Part shown: piece by piece, positions 52,660-61,491 of the stretch | How the letters are laid out: every line of letters starts with the position of its first letter | Position numbering within the stretch: the first letter of the stretch is position 1 | The notes under the pieces: model-generated | What the model was told of the DNA's origin: nothing | What the model saw: the letters and a program-made list of their open reading frames with translations, nothing else | The model's database searches: none | NCBI RefSeq assembly: GCF_042678305.1 | Contig: NZ_JBHUDT010000002.1 | Source: Gelatiniphilus marinus | GTDB lineage: Bacteria; Bacteroidota; Bacteroidia; Flavobacteriales; Flavobacteriaceae | Direction: 5' to 3' (one strand) | Length of the DNA: 64,000 nucleotides | Made by a program: the position numbers and the translations under genes

Positions 52660-52956
52660 TTACCTAGTAACAGTAGTGGTAGTTGGAGAATAAATTCCAA
52701 AAGTTAATGCACTTACCAGTCCGTTAATAAATGAATATCTTGTAAATACAGTATAGTTTTCTGCACCATCTGCCATTTGTTTTGAATCTGAAACACCAAC
52801 TGGAGCTAAGCCATTAATTAGGTAGTGATTCCATTTTGTTACTTGAGTGTTTCCTTGTGCTCCTTTTCCAACAACACTTGTGTAAGAATAACATGAGGTT
52901 AAAAGCATTGATGCAACGACAGCTACTGTCATTAATTTCATTGATTTTTTAATCAT
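52660..52956 (-). CDS. Bor-like small lipoprotein
   Basis: The 98-residue product has a lipobox (MLLTSC, C22), then KWNHYLINGLAPVGVSDSKQ, a pattern as in Bor/Iss-type outer-membrane lipoproteins, and a hydrophobic FINGLVSALTFGIYSPTTTT end. In phages and enterobacteria Bor is linked to serum resistance; in Bacteroidota the homologues have no known role. No phage genes are nearby. The gene is preceded by a 550-nt AT-rich gap. Confidence 0.8.
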   Translation of the reverse strand: MIKKSMKLMTVAVVASMLLTSCYSYTSVVGKGAQGNTQVTKWNHYLINGLAPVGVSDSKQMADGAENYTVFTRYSFINGLVSALTFGIYSPTTTTVTR

Positions 52957-53513
52957 TTTTTAATTTTTATAGGTTAAATTGTTTAATTATCTCATTTTCA
53001 AATATTTATCTTAAAGCTTGATAATGTTAATTTTTTGAAAACGAAATACGAAAATAAATAAAAATAAGTAAGAAAAAAACTTTGTTTAAGTAAGTTTTTG
53101 ATTTTCATTAAATTAATGACTTAACGTGTTGCTTATTAGCTAAGTATGGTTTTAATAATTTTTGCTCGATAAAATTTATATATTTAAAAAAAATATTTTG
53201 TGTGTCCGTAATTAGTAATAATATAGTGTAACGTTATGCAGAACTCGTTTCAGCATCTTAATTATTATAATTTGACAAACAGTTATTTGCTTAATGTGGC
53301 CCTAAAACAAGTTAAGGATTACGAAGTAATTTGTTACATTATGGGCAATCATAAAAAAATTCAACATAAAAGAAAGATGCAATAGTCTTTTTAAATCATT
53401 AAACAGAGAAAATATTAAACAGATTGCCACACTTCTACCGCGCTCAGTGCAGGCTAAGCAAAATCCCAGCAAAGACGAAACATTATTTGCCATGAATTGT
53501 TAAAAAAGCAAGG
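52957..53513. other. AT-rich intergenic region with repeat remnants
   Basis: No convincing gene is visible. Near its right end AACAGATTGCCAC (53418-53430) is the reverse complement of the GTGGCAATCTGTT part of the 22200 repeat, and CGCTCAGTGCAGGCTAAG (53440-53457) parallels CGCTCACCGCAGGCTAAA in copy B at 38102. So two repeat families meet here in degenerate form. A minus-strand open frame over 53302-53493 is composed mostly of these repeats and is not credible. Confidence 0.6.
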
Positions 53514-54527
53514 TTATTTTTTATAATTCCCACCCGCGTACTGCGCCACAATTTTACGGTTTGCCGTTCGGCACGCGTTGGGGAAATCGAAAAAATAAAG
53601 GCATTCGGGCAGGCCATTGGTAAAGGTTATTCTTACCGAGCCGTTGCGCCGCCCGCTAAAACCTTGATACACATAGCGTGTTTTTATTTCGGTAAGTTTA
53701 CCATTGGTGTCTGTTATTTTAGAAACGCTAGAAATGCTACCGCGTTGGTAGCGGTTCATGGCCCAGGTTTTAGAGTGTGCAAACACTAAATCTTCGGCTA
53801 ATTTTGTAAGGTTTTGGTTATTAAAATCTACTACGGTTGTTTTTTTTCCGTCCAATCTAATGGGTTGTTTGCCCAAAGCAAACAAGCGTAAGTTTTCTTG
53901 AAATCGCATTAAACCGGCACTTTTACAAGCGTTTAGTTTTAACAAGGCTTTCATATCGGCATCGGCAGCCTGCGAATTGTTTAACACACTGGTGGCTGTA
54001 CCAATAGGGTTGTCTTGTTTCATCATTTTATACATGTTTCTTAGGGCATCGCCAGCCTGTAAATTTTCTAGAATTACTTTGGCATTAAACATTTCTGGTG
54101 CGGCGTATAAACCGGTGCCAACATCTATCCACTCAATGCAAATTCTGCTAACTTCCCAACCATAGCCATCAGTAGTTACTCGCTCTTTAACGCACTCTGG
54201 TCGAGTAAGTTCAATTTTATCTGCGGGCAAACTAGAGGTGCAATGTTTAGCGTAGGTGGTTACATAAGCGTTGTAAAGCAGTACAAAAGTGCTGTGGTCC
54301 CTATCAAAAGGAATGTCGATAAAATTACCTTTAAAAATGTTGGTTAAAACGGTTTCAAAATGAAGACCTTTGGCATTAAAAACAAGATTGTTTGTATTGC
54401 TATTGGGGTTTGAATTATAATTTTTATTGATTTTTGGACTTGCCGAAATTAATGCAAACGCTACAAAAAATAGAAGTATTAATTTGAATTTAAAAAAGAG
54501 TTTTAACGCTGTGGGATTGGTTTTCAT
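53514..54527 (-). CDS. Secreted protein of unknown function
   Basis: The 337-residue product has an N-terminal hydrophobic helix (FKLILLFFVAFALISA) and an Asn-rich linker (NKNYNSNPNSNTNN). Cysteines are scattered (HCTSSLPAD, RPECVKER, RICIEW, NACKSAG, PECLYFFD, NACRTANR), suggesting disulphides and export. The last ~70 residues form a possible beta-sheet region (EIKTRYVYQGFSGRRNGSVR, then an ITFTNGLPECLYFFDF strand pair). I recognise no family. It stands alone, with a 163-nt gap to the glycerophosphodiesterase gene upstream. Confidence 0.72.
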   Translation of the reverse strand: MKTNPTALKLFFKFKLILLFFVAFALISASPKINKNYNSNPNSNTNNLVFNAKGLHFETVLTNIFKGNFIDIPFDRDHSTFVLLYNAYVTTYAKHCTSSLPADKIELTRPECVKERVTTDGYGWEVSRICIEWIDVGTGLYAAPEMFNAKVILENLQAGDALRNMYKMMKQDNPIGTATSVLNNSQAADADMKALLKLNACKSAGLMRFQENLRLFALGKQPIRLDGKKTTVVDFNNQNLTKLAEDLVFAHSKTWAMNRYQRGSISSVSKITDTNGKLTEIKTRYVYQGFSGRRNGSVRITFTNGLPECLYFFDFPNACRTANRKIVAQYAGGNYKK

Positions 54528-54690
54528 TTTTACTTTGGTATTTTGTTAATTGCTGAATTTTTATGTATTACAAACCAAGTTAGTTACCTGTTGGAAACTT
54601 ATTTAAGCTAGTAAGTAAAGCCTTGTAAAAATGGGATTATCTAAAGTACAACAACTTTTATTGCGATGCAAATAATTAATATTGAATAGG

Positions 54691-55536
54691 TTACTTTTTT
54701 AGTAGGTTAGGGTGGTCTGTAATAATGCCATTAACGCCTATTGAAATTAACTCGTTGGCAAAATGTGCATTATTAACTGTCCAAACGTTAACATCTTTTC
54801 CTTTAGATTTTAAAAGTTTAATAAAATCTCGATTGGCAAAAGCATAGTTTATACTGTATGCTTTTATGTACGGTTGTTTATCGATATTTAACGCTTCAAT
54901 TTCATTTGAAATGATAAAAGGAATAAATTTTAACTTACCTATAAGTAACTTATGCAATGTAATATTCGGGTTTAATTGATGCACGCGTTTTAAAACTTCA
55001 GAATCAAACGAATGGATAATTACCCAAGGTTCAGCTTGGTGTTTCGCTATAATTTTTACAATGTTTCTTTCGATATTCGGATAGTATTTATCGCCTTTTT
55101 TAATCTCGATAATCAGTTCAGATTTACCATCAATTAACTTAATGATGTCTTCTAAAGTAGGAATTCCTTCATTTATAAAATCATCAGAAAACCAACTGCC
55201 TGCATCTAATTTTTTAAGCTCTAAAAAGCTGTTTTCTTTTACTAATCCTTTGCCGTTTGTTGTTCTATCTAAAGTGGTGTCGTGCATTAAAACCACTACC
55301 GAGTCTTGGGTTTGCTGCACATCTATTTCTATACTATCGGGATTTAAATTTAAAGCCGCCTTAACCGAAGCCGCCGTATTTTCTGGAGCAATTTTTGAAG
55401 CTCCACGATGTGCAATTATTAAAGCATCTGCTTCTTCATTTAAAAAATCTTGAAAGAAAATAGGGGAGAGCGATAGGCACAAATACGCAATAATCAATAC
55501 CATGAAACTGCCAATAATTTTTGCTGCTTTCTTCAC
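54691..55536 (-). CDS. Glycerophosphodiester phosphodiesterase family protein
   Basis: The 281-residue protein starts at a GTG and has an N-terminal hydrophobic helix (residues ~10-27), so it is exported or anchored. The GDPD TIM barrel has the catalytic set HRGASKIAPENT (H43), SIEIDVQQT (metal-binding Glu/Asp, E70/D72) and MHDTTLDRTTNGKG (H85), then GIPTLEDII and IIEIKKGDKYY. It hydrolyses glycerophosphodiesters to glycerol-3-phosphate and an alcohol, in phospholipid turnover. The gene is followed closely upstream by DUF6048; co-transcription with that operon is possible (22-nt gap). Confidence 0.93.
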   Translation of the reverse strand: MKKAAKIIGSFMVLIIAYLCLSLSPIFFQDFLNEEADALIIAHRGASKIAPENTAASVKAALNLNPDSIEIDVQQTQDSVVVLMHDTTLDRTTNGKGLVKENSFLELKKLDAGSWFSDDFINEGIPTLEDIIKLIDGKSELIIEIKKGDKYYPNIERNIVKIIAKHQAEPWVIIHSFDSEVLKRVHQLNPNITLHKLLIGKLKFIPFIISNEIEALNIDKQPYIKAYSINYAFANRDFIKLLKSKGKDVNVWTVNNAHFANELISIGVNGIITDHPNLLKK

Positions 55537-55557
55537 CTTTTAAAAATGAGTTAAACT

Positions 55558-56286
55558 CTATTTAGCTTTTTTATAAAGCGGAATACGATACGAAATGGTA
55601 TAGCTATAACCCACGCCAATACGACTGCTATCGTAGGTTTTGTTAAAACCGGGAATGTATATATTTTGAAAATTACTGGGTTCTGTTTCGCTGGCCAAAA
55701 CTTTAAGTTGGGCGTTTAAACCCATGTACAGATTATTAAAAATTTCGGCTTTTATGCCCAAAATAAGTTCTGCCCAAATGGCGGTTAGTCCATCAAATTT
55801 TTCTGGTGATGTAGAAACAAACTGTTCGCCCCAATATTGGTTGGTGTTATAAACGGTAAGGCTATTTAAAGTATGGCTAAATGTGCTGGCGCCAACGCGA
55901 AAGCCAAAGTAAATCATGTTGTCCATATTCAGCCAGTTTTGGTAAGAGTTGTAATCTATTCCGCCTTTAAAATAGCTGCCTGTGGTAGTAATATCCAAAT
56001 AGTCGGTTTTGTTGTTTTTTTCTTCTACACCAATTTCGCCTGCTATGTACAGGTTTTTTTTAATTCGGTAATCGGCAATTAATTCAAAACCAGAGTAATC
56101 ATCGTCTATAGCTGTTCTTATAAGTTTACCAATATCGCCACCTATGCGCAGCCCGTATTTTTGTTTAATAACCAGCGAGTCGTTTGCCGTATTGGGAATA
56201 CTATCGTTTTGTGCGTTTACAGGCACACAAAAAAGCAGAAAAACGACGCTGCTAATGAAATAAGTTAAAATGTACTGCTGTTTCAT
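55558..56286 (-). CDS. DUF6048-like outer-membrane barrel protein
   Basis: The 242-residue protein has a signal peptide (YILTYFISSVVFLLFCVPVNAQ) and then amphipathic strands typical of an outer-membrane barrel (YGLRIGGDIGKLIRT, GFELIADYRIKKNLYIAGEI, IYFGFRVGASTFSH, RIGVGYSYTISYRI). Its 5' end overlaps the DUF6452 gene by 35 nt, so translation is coupled. In Flavobacteriaceae the set rlmD, DUF6452, DUF6048 is a recurrent neighbourhood; function is unknown. Confidence 0.85.
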   Translation of the reverse strand: MKQQYILTYFISSVVFLLFCVPVNAQNDSIPNTANDSLVIKQKYGLRIGGDIGKLIRTAIDDDYSGFELIADYRIKKNLYIAGEIGVEEKNNKTDYLDITTTGSYFKGGIDYNSYQNWLNMDNMIYFGFRVGASTFSHTLNSLTVYNTNQYWGEQFVSTSPEKFDGLTAIWAELILGIKAEIFNNLYMGLNAQLKVLASETEPSNFQNIYIPGFNKTYDSSRIGVGYSYTISYRIPLYKKAK

Positions 56287-56803
56287 TTTCTACAGATTGC
56301 GGGTTATTTAAGGGTTGAATAGATTGTATCCAGTTATCGCCATCGTTTTCAACTACAATTTCAACAGCTTTAAAAATGGTTTTATAACCACAAGCGCGCG
56401 ATACAAAAACGTTTTCGGTGGTGTAGCTTATGGTAACAATATCTTGGTTACCTCCAATAATATCGTCTGATGTGTCATCGGGTGTATCGTTGTCATCATA
56501 GGTGTAATTACTGTGTATTTTGTACTGCGATGTGTTTATATGGGTCTTTAACGGCAATACAATAGAGTCGTTTGTAACCACATTGTAGCCAGTTAAAACC
56601 TTATCAATGCCAACACCTTGAATTCTTAAACCAAATATGTTTTTTTTATTGTCTTGCTCATCAACATCAAAAGCCGTAATAATTAAACTGGGCGTTGTTG
56701 GAGTGCTTTCGGGACAAATATCGTCGCGCTCGCAACTTGCCGTAATTCCAATTACCAATACCATAATTGGTAAAAAAAGGTATTTAAGATATTTTATTTT
56801 CAT
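56252..56803 (-). CDS. DUF6452-like lipoprotein
   Basis: The 183-residue product has a lipobox (ITASC, C24) followed by ERDDICPES. Family features are CPESTPTTPSLIITAFD, NNKKNIFGLRIQGVG-type sequence (QDNKKNIFGLRIQGVG), VLPLKTHINTSQYKI and YTTENVFVSRACGYKTIF. It is a periplasmic or outer-membrane lipoprotein of unknown role. It lies between rlmD (35 nt upstream) and DUF6048 (35-nt overlap). The overlap is long for a simple stop/start coupling, and the downstream ATG codon sits well inside this gene. Confidence 0.85.
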   Translation of the reverse strand: MKIKYLKYLFLPIMVLVIGITASCERDDICPESTPTTPSLIITAFDVDEQDNKKNIFGLRIQGVGIDKVLTGYNVVTNDSIVLPLKTHINTSQYKIHSNYTYDDNDTPDDTSDDIIGGNQDIVTISYTTENVFVSRACGYKTIFKAVEIVVENDGDNWIQSIQPLNNPQSVENETAVHFNLFH

Positions 56804-56837
56804 TTTTTACAAATAAACGAATTAACAACTAAACACA

Positions 56838-58253
56838 TTACCGTTTTTGCAACAACACCACATTTTCAACATGGTGGGTTTGCGGGAACATATCTACAGC
56901 TTGGGTTTTTGTAACTTTATACATGGCGTCCATTAAGGCTAAATCTCTGGCTTGTGTGGCACTATTGCAGCTCACGTAAACCACTTTTTTTGGTGCTATG
57001 TTTAATATTTGCTGTACCACGTCTTTGTGCATGCCTTCTCTGGGCGGATCGGTAATTATTATATCGGGTTGCCCGTGTGTTTTTATAAATTCGGTTTTAA
57101 AAACCTGTTTCATATCGCCCACAAAGAATTCAACGTTATTAATGTTATTTAATTGTGCATTTTCTTTGGCGGCGGTAATAGCATCGGGTACCGCCTCGAC
57201 ACCAACTACTTTACTTGCTTTTTTGGCGACAAATTGTGCGATGGTGCCTGTGCCGGTGTACAAATCGTAAACCAGTTCTTTGCCTGTTAATCCAGCAAAA
57301 TCGCGTGTTATTTTATATAATTCGTACGCTTGCGCGGAATTGGTTTGATAAAACGATTTGGCATTTATTTTAAAACGTAAACCTTCCATTTCCTCAAATA
57401 TGTGGTCGCTGCCTTTGTAGCAAATTACGTTTTGGTCGTAAATGGTATCGTTGGCTTTTTCGTTTATAACGTATTGTAAAGAAGTGATTTGCGGAAAGGT
57501 TTCAGCAAGAAAATCCAATAACAATTCACGTTTTGTTTTATCGTCTTTAAAAAATTGAATCATTACCATAATATCGCCCGTGCTCGATGTGCGAATCATC
57601 ATGGTGCGCAACAACCCGGTTTGGTTGCGGGTGTTGAAAAATTCTAATTCATTGGCTACGGCAAACTGCTTTACGGCATTCCGAATGGTGTTTGAAGGAT
57701 CGGCTTGTAAATGGCATTTTTTTATATCTAAAATCTTGTCCCACATCCCCGGGATATGGAATCCTAAAGCGTTTCGGTCGCCTAAATCTGCATCCGATTG
57801 TACTTCCTCAATAGTTAACCAACGCGAATCGCTAAACGAAAATTCCATTTTATTTCTGTAGAAATATTGATTATCTGAACCCAAAATTGGGGTAACCTCG
57901 GGCAACTCAATATGCCCAATTCGGGTTAAGTTATTGGTAACTTCTTTTTGCTTGTAAAACAGTTGATGCTGGTAAGCCATATCTTGCCATTTACAGCCGC
58001 CACAGGTTCCAAAATGTTCGCAAACGGGTTCGGTTCTTTTATCAGATAATTTGTGGAAAACCGTTGCTTTACCCTCGTAATACGCTTTACGTTTTTTAAA
58101 GGTTTGCACATCTACCACATCGCCAGGAACGGCATTGGGTAAAAAAATTACCTTCCCGTCGGGTGCTTTGGCAATGGTTTTTCCTTTTGCTCCGGCATCG
58201 ATTACCTCTATGTTTTCAAAAATTTGTTTTCTTTGTTTTCTTCTTCTAGACAT
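56838..58253 (-). CDS. rlmD: 23S rRNA (uracil-1939-C5)-methyltransferase RlmD
   Basis: The 471-residue enzyme methylates U1939 of 23S rRNA (U747/U1939 type). It has an N-terminal TRAM-like OB-fold (residues ~10-70), an iron-sulphur set with C78, C84, C87 (CEHFGTCGGC) and C180 (DIKKCHLQ), the SAM-binding VYDLYTGTGTIAQFVA, and catalytic motifs IITDPPREGM and KVVYVSCNSATQ with the nucleophile Cys. All motifs are intact. It is first in the operon with DUF6452 and DUF6048. Confidence 0.93.
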   Translation of the reverse strand: MSRRRKQRKQIFENIEVIDAGAKGKTIAKAPDGKVIFLPNAVPGDVVDVQTFKKRKAYYEGKATVFHKLSDKRTEPVCEHFGTCGGCKWQDMAYQHQLFYKQKEVTNNLTRIGHIELPEVTPILGSDNQYFYRNKMEFSFSDSRWLTIEEVQSDADLGDRNALGFHIPGMWDKILDIKKCHLQADPSNTIRNAVKQFAVANELEFFNTRNQTGLLRTMMIRTSSTGDIMVMIQFFKDDKTKRELLLDFLAETFPQITSLQYVINEKANDTIYDQNVICYKGSDHIFEEMEGLRFKINAKSFYQTNSAQAYELYKITRDFAGLTGKELVYDLYTGTGTIAQFVAKKASKVVGVEAVPDAITAAKENAQLNNINNVEFFVGDMKQVFKTEFIKTHGQPDIIITDPPREGMHKDVVQQILNIAPKKVVYVSCNSATQARDLALMDAMYKVTKTQAVDMFPQTHHVENVVLLQKR

Positions 58254-58607
58254 GCTGCAAAAATACTGAACTCATTTATACTTTTTTTGTTTCAACTTAA
58301 AAATAGTAACAATTAATTTTTAGTCTAAAAAATCTTTTAAACCATTTTTTCCCGATAGCGGCTCCACCATAAAATACAATAGCATTTTAAAACGCCATAA
58401 ATATTTACTAATATTGTAAATCCTAGGGATGATTTCTCTCCCACGCTGCTTTTTCGTCCCGATAACCATTGGGATCCCGAAAGAATAAAGGTATAGAAGG
58501 AATGGTTATTTGCTCGCAAAGCGAGATCTAATTATTAATGTTTACGCCCATAATAGGTGTTAAACGGTGCCTTATCTTAAGGCATTTAACCTTTAAATTA
58601 TTTTAAA
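58254..58607. other. Intergenic region between rlmD and rocD
   Basis: The 350-nt divergent gap contains GTCCCGATAACCATTGGGAT (58456-58475), a degenerate member of the CCCGATAGCTATCGGG palindrome family, a short TGCTCGCAAAGCGAGATC hairpin (58511-58528), and the rocD leader hairpin (58556-58591). No ORF of coding character is present. Confidence 0.6.
58556..58591 (+). promoter_or_regulatory. Stable leader hairpin 16 nt before rocD
   Basis: The core TGCCTTA (58568-58574), loop TCT, TAAGGCA (58578-58584) is perfect; it is extended by GG-TTAAA (58556-58564, with a TG bulge) pairing with TTTAACC (58585-58591) across a small internal loop. No T-tract follows, so it is not a classical terminator. 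If transcribed, it would sit in the rocD 5' leader and may influence translation or act as a protein-binding site. Confidence 0.55.
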
Positions 58608-59852
58608 ATGGCTGTTTTAGACCACATTTCGTCGCAAGAAGCGATGGCCTTAGAAAACAAGTATGGCGCTCAAAATTATCATCCGTTACCCGTAGTATTA
58701 AGCAAGGGTAAAGGCGTGCATGTTTGGGACGTAGAAGGGAAGCAATACTACGATTTTTTATCGGCTTACTCCTCTGTAAACCAAGGGCATTGTCACCCAA
58801 AAATTGTTGATGCTTTAACAAAACAAGCACAAACTCTTACATTAACATCTCGTGCGTTTTACAACGATATGTTGGGCAAATACGAAAAATATGTAACCCA
58901 GTATTTTGGTTTCGATAAAGTATTGCCAATTAACACGGGCGCAGAAGCTGTTGAAACCGCATTAAAGGTATGCCGAAAATGGGCCTACGAGGTTAAAGGG
59001 ATAGACACCAACAAAGCAAAAATTATTGTTTGTAAAAATAACTTCCATGGGCGAACAACAACTATTATATCGTTTTCCAACGATCCGGTGGCGCGTAAAA
59101 ACTTTGGCCCTTATACCGAAGGTTTTATTAAAATTGAATACGATAATTTAAAAGCACTCGAAGATACTTTGGAAAGCAGCTCGGATATAGCCGGTTTTTT
59201 AGTAGAACCCATTCAAGGCGAAGCTGGTGTTTATGTTCCAAGCGATGGCTATTTGGCAAAAGCTAAGGCTTTATGCGAAAAGTATAATGTGCTATTTATT
59301 GCAGACGAAGTACAAACAGGTATTGCCCGAACAGGAAGAATGCTTGCCGTGGACCACGAAAATGTTAAACCCGATATTTTGGTTTTAGGCAAAGCCTTAA
59401 GCGGTGGTATTTACCCGGTATCTGCGGTATTGGCCAATAACGAGATTATGAATGTTATAAGACCCGGAAACCACGGTAGTACCTATGGCGGCAATCCTGT
59501 GGCAGCAGCTGTTGCCATAGCGGCACTGCAAGTTGTAAAAAACGAACAGCTTACTGAAAATGCAGAATATTTAGGCAAGCTATTTAGAGCCGAAATGAAT
59601 AAATACATTAAGCAAAGCAAGATTGTAAACTTGGTTAGGGGCAAAGGGCTTTTAAACGCTATTGTAATTAATGATGATGAATATAGCGATACCGCGTGGA
59701 ATATTTGTTTGGCCTTGCGCGATAACGGATTATTAGCAAAACCAACACACGGAAACATCATCCGTTTCGCACCGCCTCTGGTAATGACCGAAGACCAATT
59801 ATTGGACTGTGTAGGCATTATTACAAAAACCTTAAAACAGTTTGAAAATTAA
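58608..59852 (+). CDS. rocD: Ornithine-oxo-acid transaminase
   Basis: The 414-residue cytosolic PLP enzyme converts ornithine and 2-oxoglutarate to glutamate semialdehyde and glutamate, in arginine and proline metabolism. Signatures are AENKYGAQNYHPLPVVL-type sequence (ALENKYGAQNYHPLPVVLSK), YYDFLSAYSSVNQGHCHPKI, GAEAVETALK, NFHGRTTTIISFS, the aspartate in FIADEVQTGIARTG and the Schiff-base lysine K262 in GKALSGGIYPVSAVL. The end LLDCVGIITKTLKQ is typical. It is followed 6 nt later by a DUF5362-like gene. Arginine or proline genes are not in the window. Confidence 0.96.
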   Translation: MAVLDHISSQEAMALENKYGAQNYHPLPVVLSKGKGVHVWDVEGKQYYDFLSAYSSVNQGHCHPKIVDALTKQAQTLTLTSRAFYNDMLGKYEKYVTQYFGFDKVLPINTGAEAVETALKVCRKWAYEVKGIDTNKAKIIVCKNNFHGRTTTIISFSNDPVARKNFGPYTEGFIKIEYDNLKALEDTLESSSDIAGFLVEPIQGEAGVYVPSDGYLAKAKALCEKYNVLFIADEVQTGIARTGRMLAVDHENVKPDILVLGKALSGGIYPVSAVLANNEIMNVIRPGNHGSTYGGNPVAAAVAIAALQVVKNEQLTENAEYLGKLFRAEMNKYIKQSKIVNLVRGKGLLNAIVINDDEYSDTAWNICLALRDNGLLAKPTHGNIIRFAPPLVMTEDQLLDCVGIITKTLKQFEN

Positions 59853-59857
59853 ATATT

Positions 59858-60316
59858 ATGGAACAAAAATCGGCTTTTGAAAGCTTTGAGTTAGAAGTGA
59901 ATGATGAGATTAAGGGACTTTTAAAAGAGACGGCGTCGTGGACCTATTTTTTATCTATACTTGGTTTTATTGGCATCGGGATAATGGTAATTTTCGGAAT
60001 ATTTTTTGGCGCTATAATGAGTTCGAGCGCATTGGGAGATGCCAATCCGTATGCGGCAATGGGTTTCTCTATGGGGTATTTCGGACTTATATATGTGGTT
60101 ATGGCGCTCATTTATTTTTTTCCGGTTTATTATCTGTTCAATTTTTCAAGAAAGATGAAAACCGCTCTAAGCACCACCAATAAAGATGATTTTAAGTTGG
60201 CTTTTGCCAATTTAAAGTCGCACTACAAATATGTTGGTATTTTTACTATTGCAATCATAAGTATTTATATTGTATTGATATTTGGCAGTATGATGTTTGC
60301 GGCAACTTCATTTTAA
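59858..60316 (+). CDS. DUF5362-like membrane protein
   Basis: The 152-residue protein has an acidic N-terminal helix (SFELEVNDEIKGLLKETASW) and four transmembrane helices (~30-50, 66-90, 118-138 with the loop YLFNFSRKMKTALSTTNKDD). The pattern fits DUF5362, a Bacteroidota family of unknown function. It follows rocD closely and is closed by a strong terminator. The convergent CCC-motif and DUF2752 genes encode similar small membrane proteins, so the group may act together; that is inference. Confidence 0.78.
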   Translation: MEQKSAFESFELEVNDEIKGLLKETASWTYFLSILGFIGIGIMVIFGIFFGAIMSSSALGDANPYAAMGFSMGYFGLIYVVMALIYFFPVYYLFNFSRKMKTALSTTNKDDFKLAFANLKSHYKYVGIFTIAIISIYIVLIFGSMMFAATSF

Positions 60317-60371
60317 ATAATATTTGGGTTTTATGGTAATTTCAATCAATACCTGCTAAAAATCAAAAAAA

Positions 60372-60400
60372 AAAGCGACCAATTGGTATTTGGTCGCTTT
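60372..60400. terminator. Bidirectional hairpin terminator
   Basis: AAAGCGACCAA (60372-60382) and TTGGTCGCTTT (60390-60400) form a perfect 11-bp stem with a 7-nt loop, with A-rich and T-rich flanks. It separates the convergent DUF5362 and CCC-motif genes. Confidence 0.88.
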
Positions 60401-60422
60401 GTTGTAAATAATATTTGTTGGT

Positions 60423-60749
60423 TTAGTTATTCTGCATTTGTTCCATCATTTCTTGAGATTGTTCCAAGAGTTGATCCCATCCAATTGTAGAAATTAAATA
60501 GATGTAATAGATAAAATATAAAATATTAATTACAAATATTACCAGTGCCACAATTTTGGCTGTGTTCATGGCTTTTACGCTCGATGGGTCGAAATTTTCC
60601 GGATTAAGTTTTGCGGCCTTTAATTTGCTCATTGCAATAAGTAAAGCTATACCCGCAAGTATAAATCCCAGACCGGCAAAACAGCAGCATAAAAGGCCTA
60701 AAATAGCTAAAACGTAAACAATAGTTGGGTTGAGTTTTTGTTGTTCCAT
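60423..60749 (-). CDS. CCC-motif membrane protein
   Basis: The 108-residue protein has two transmembrane helices with the named triple cysteine (VLAILGLLCCCFAGLGFILA) near residues 12-31, and a second helix (KIVALVIFVINILYFIYYIY). The linker contains KLKAAKLNPENFDPSSVKA. Such proteins occur widely in Flavobacteriia beside DUF2752 genes; function is unknown. It lies 9 nt after the DUF2752 gene, same strand. Confidence 0.82.
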   Translation of the reverse strand: MEQQKLNPTIVYVLAILGLLCCCFAGLGFILAGIALLIAMSKLKAAKLNPENFDPSSVKAMNTAKIVALVIFVINILYFIYYIYLISTIGWDQLLEQSQEMMEQMQNN

Positions 60750-60758
60750 GTGTGAATT

Positions 60759-61043
60759 TTAATTGGTAAATTTAATGATAAAACTAATTATGATGGTTAA
60801 TACTGTAACAATAGCAAGTGTTGCTATTATTTTATTTGAATGTTTAAATTTAAAGAAAATATTTATGACTATAATTATAAAAAGTAAAATAAGGCCGTAA
60901 ATAGCCGGATACATATAAAAAGCCTCAGCAAATTTACCTTGAAATATTAAAGCTATTGCGCGTTGCATGCCACAGCCCATACAATCTAAACCAAATAGTT
61001 TTTTGTTTAAACAGGGTAGCATATACTCATCTAAAGCTTGCAT
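60759..61043 (-). CDS. DUF2752-family membrane protein
   Basis: The 94-residue protein has the family signature CLNKKLFGLDCMGCGMQRA with its CMGCGMQRA element, followed by two or three hydrophobic helices (YPAIYGLILLFIIIVINIFF and IATLAIVTVLTIIISFII). Family function is unknown. It is first in a two-gene unit with the CCC-motif gene. Confidence 0.88.
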   Translation of the reverse strand: MQALDEYMLPCLNKKLFGLDCMGCGMQRAIALIFQGKFAEAFYMYPAIYGLILLFIIIVINIFFKFKHSNKIIATLAIVTVLTIIISFIIKFTN

Positions 61044-61116
61044 TAAAAATGTTTAAGTTTTGTCAAATTTAGAAAAAAATGCGAGTAAACAATAGCTTTT
61101 AAAACTATATTGAAGT

Positions 61117-61491
61117 CTATTTTTTGTTAGTTACAATTACTTTTTTGGTAAAACCTTGATTGTTTTTTAAACGGATTCTGGCAATATACACCCCGTCGCT
61201 TAAAGATTTTGTAGAAAACGTATAAGTGTTTTTTACTTCCGAAATATTTTCATTTAAAACTTGTTTTCCCGAAGCATCAAATACATGTAACGATGTTATA
61301 TCTAAAGCATTTGGGTTTATAATTTTTAATTCTGAAATATTATTGTTTTGAATAATGTTAAAATCGTTAAAATAGGTTTCAGTTATATTTAGTGTTTTGC
61401 TACTAAAGCTAACCTCAAAGCGGTCGCTATAATCTCCAGCCTCAAGATTCATATCAAAATCTTGCACTCTTAAATTCACGTACAAATTGGT
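61117..61491 (-). pseudogene. T9SS sorting-domain fragment cut off by a premature stop
   Basis: This segment continues the frame of the gene at 61492-62925 directly after a TAA codon (61494-61492). It reads TNLYVNLRVQDFDMNLEAGD and then the SDRFEVSF strand that normally ends the secreted-protein body, followed by a type A sorting domain (INPNALDITSLHVFDASGKQ, then the LSDGVYIARIRLKN strand and a KKVIVTNKK end). It has no start signal that would be used independently except a TTG at 61485. It is best read as the 3' end of the upstream gene, separated by one nonsense codon. Confidence 0.85.

Noticed and set aside
52660..52956. Bor-like lipoprotein as a sign of a prophage
   Set aside because: No integrase, capsid, portal or lysis gene is present nearby.
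53302..53493. Minus-strand open frame of 63 codons
   Set aside because: It consists largely of dispersed-repeat remnants and has no coding-like composition.
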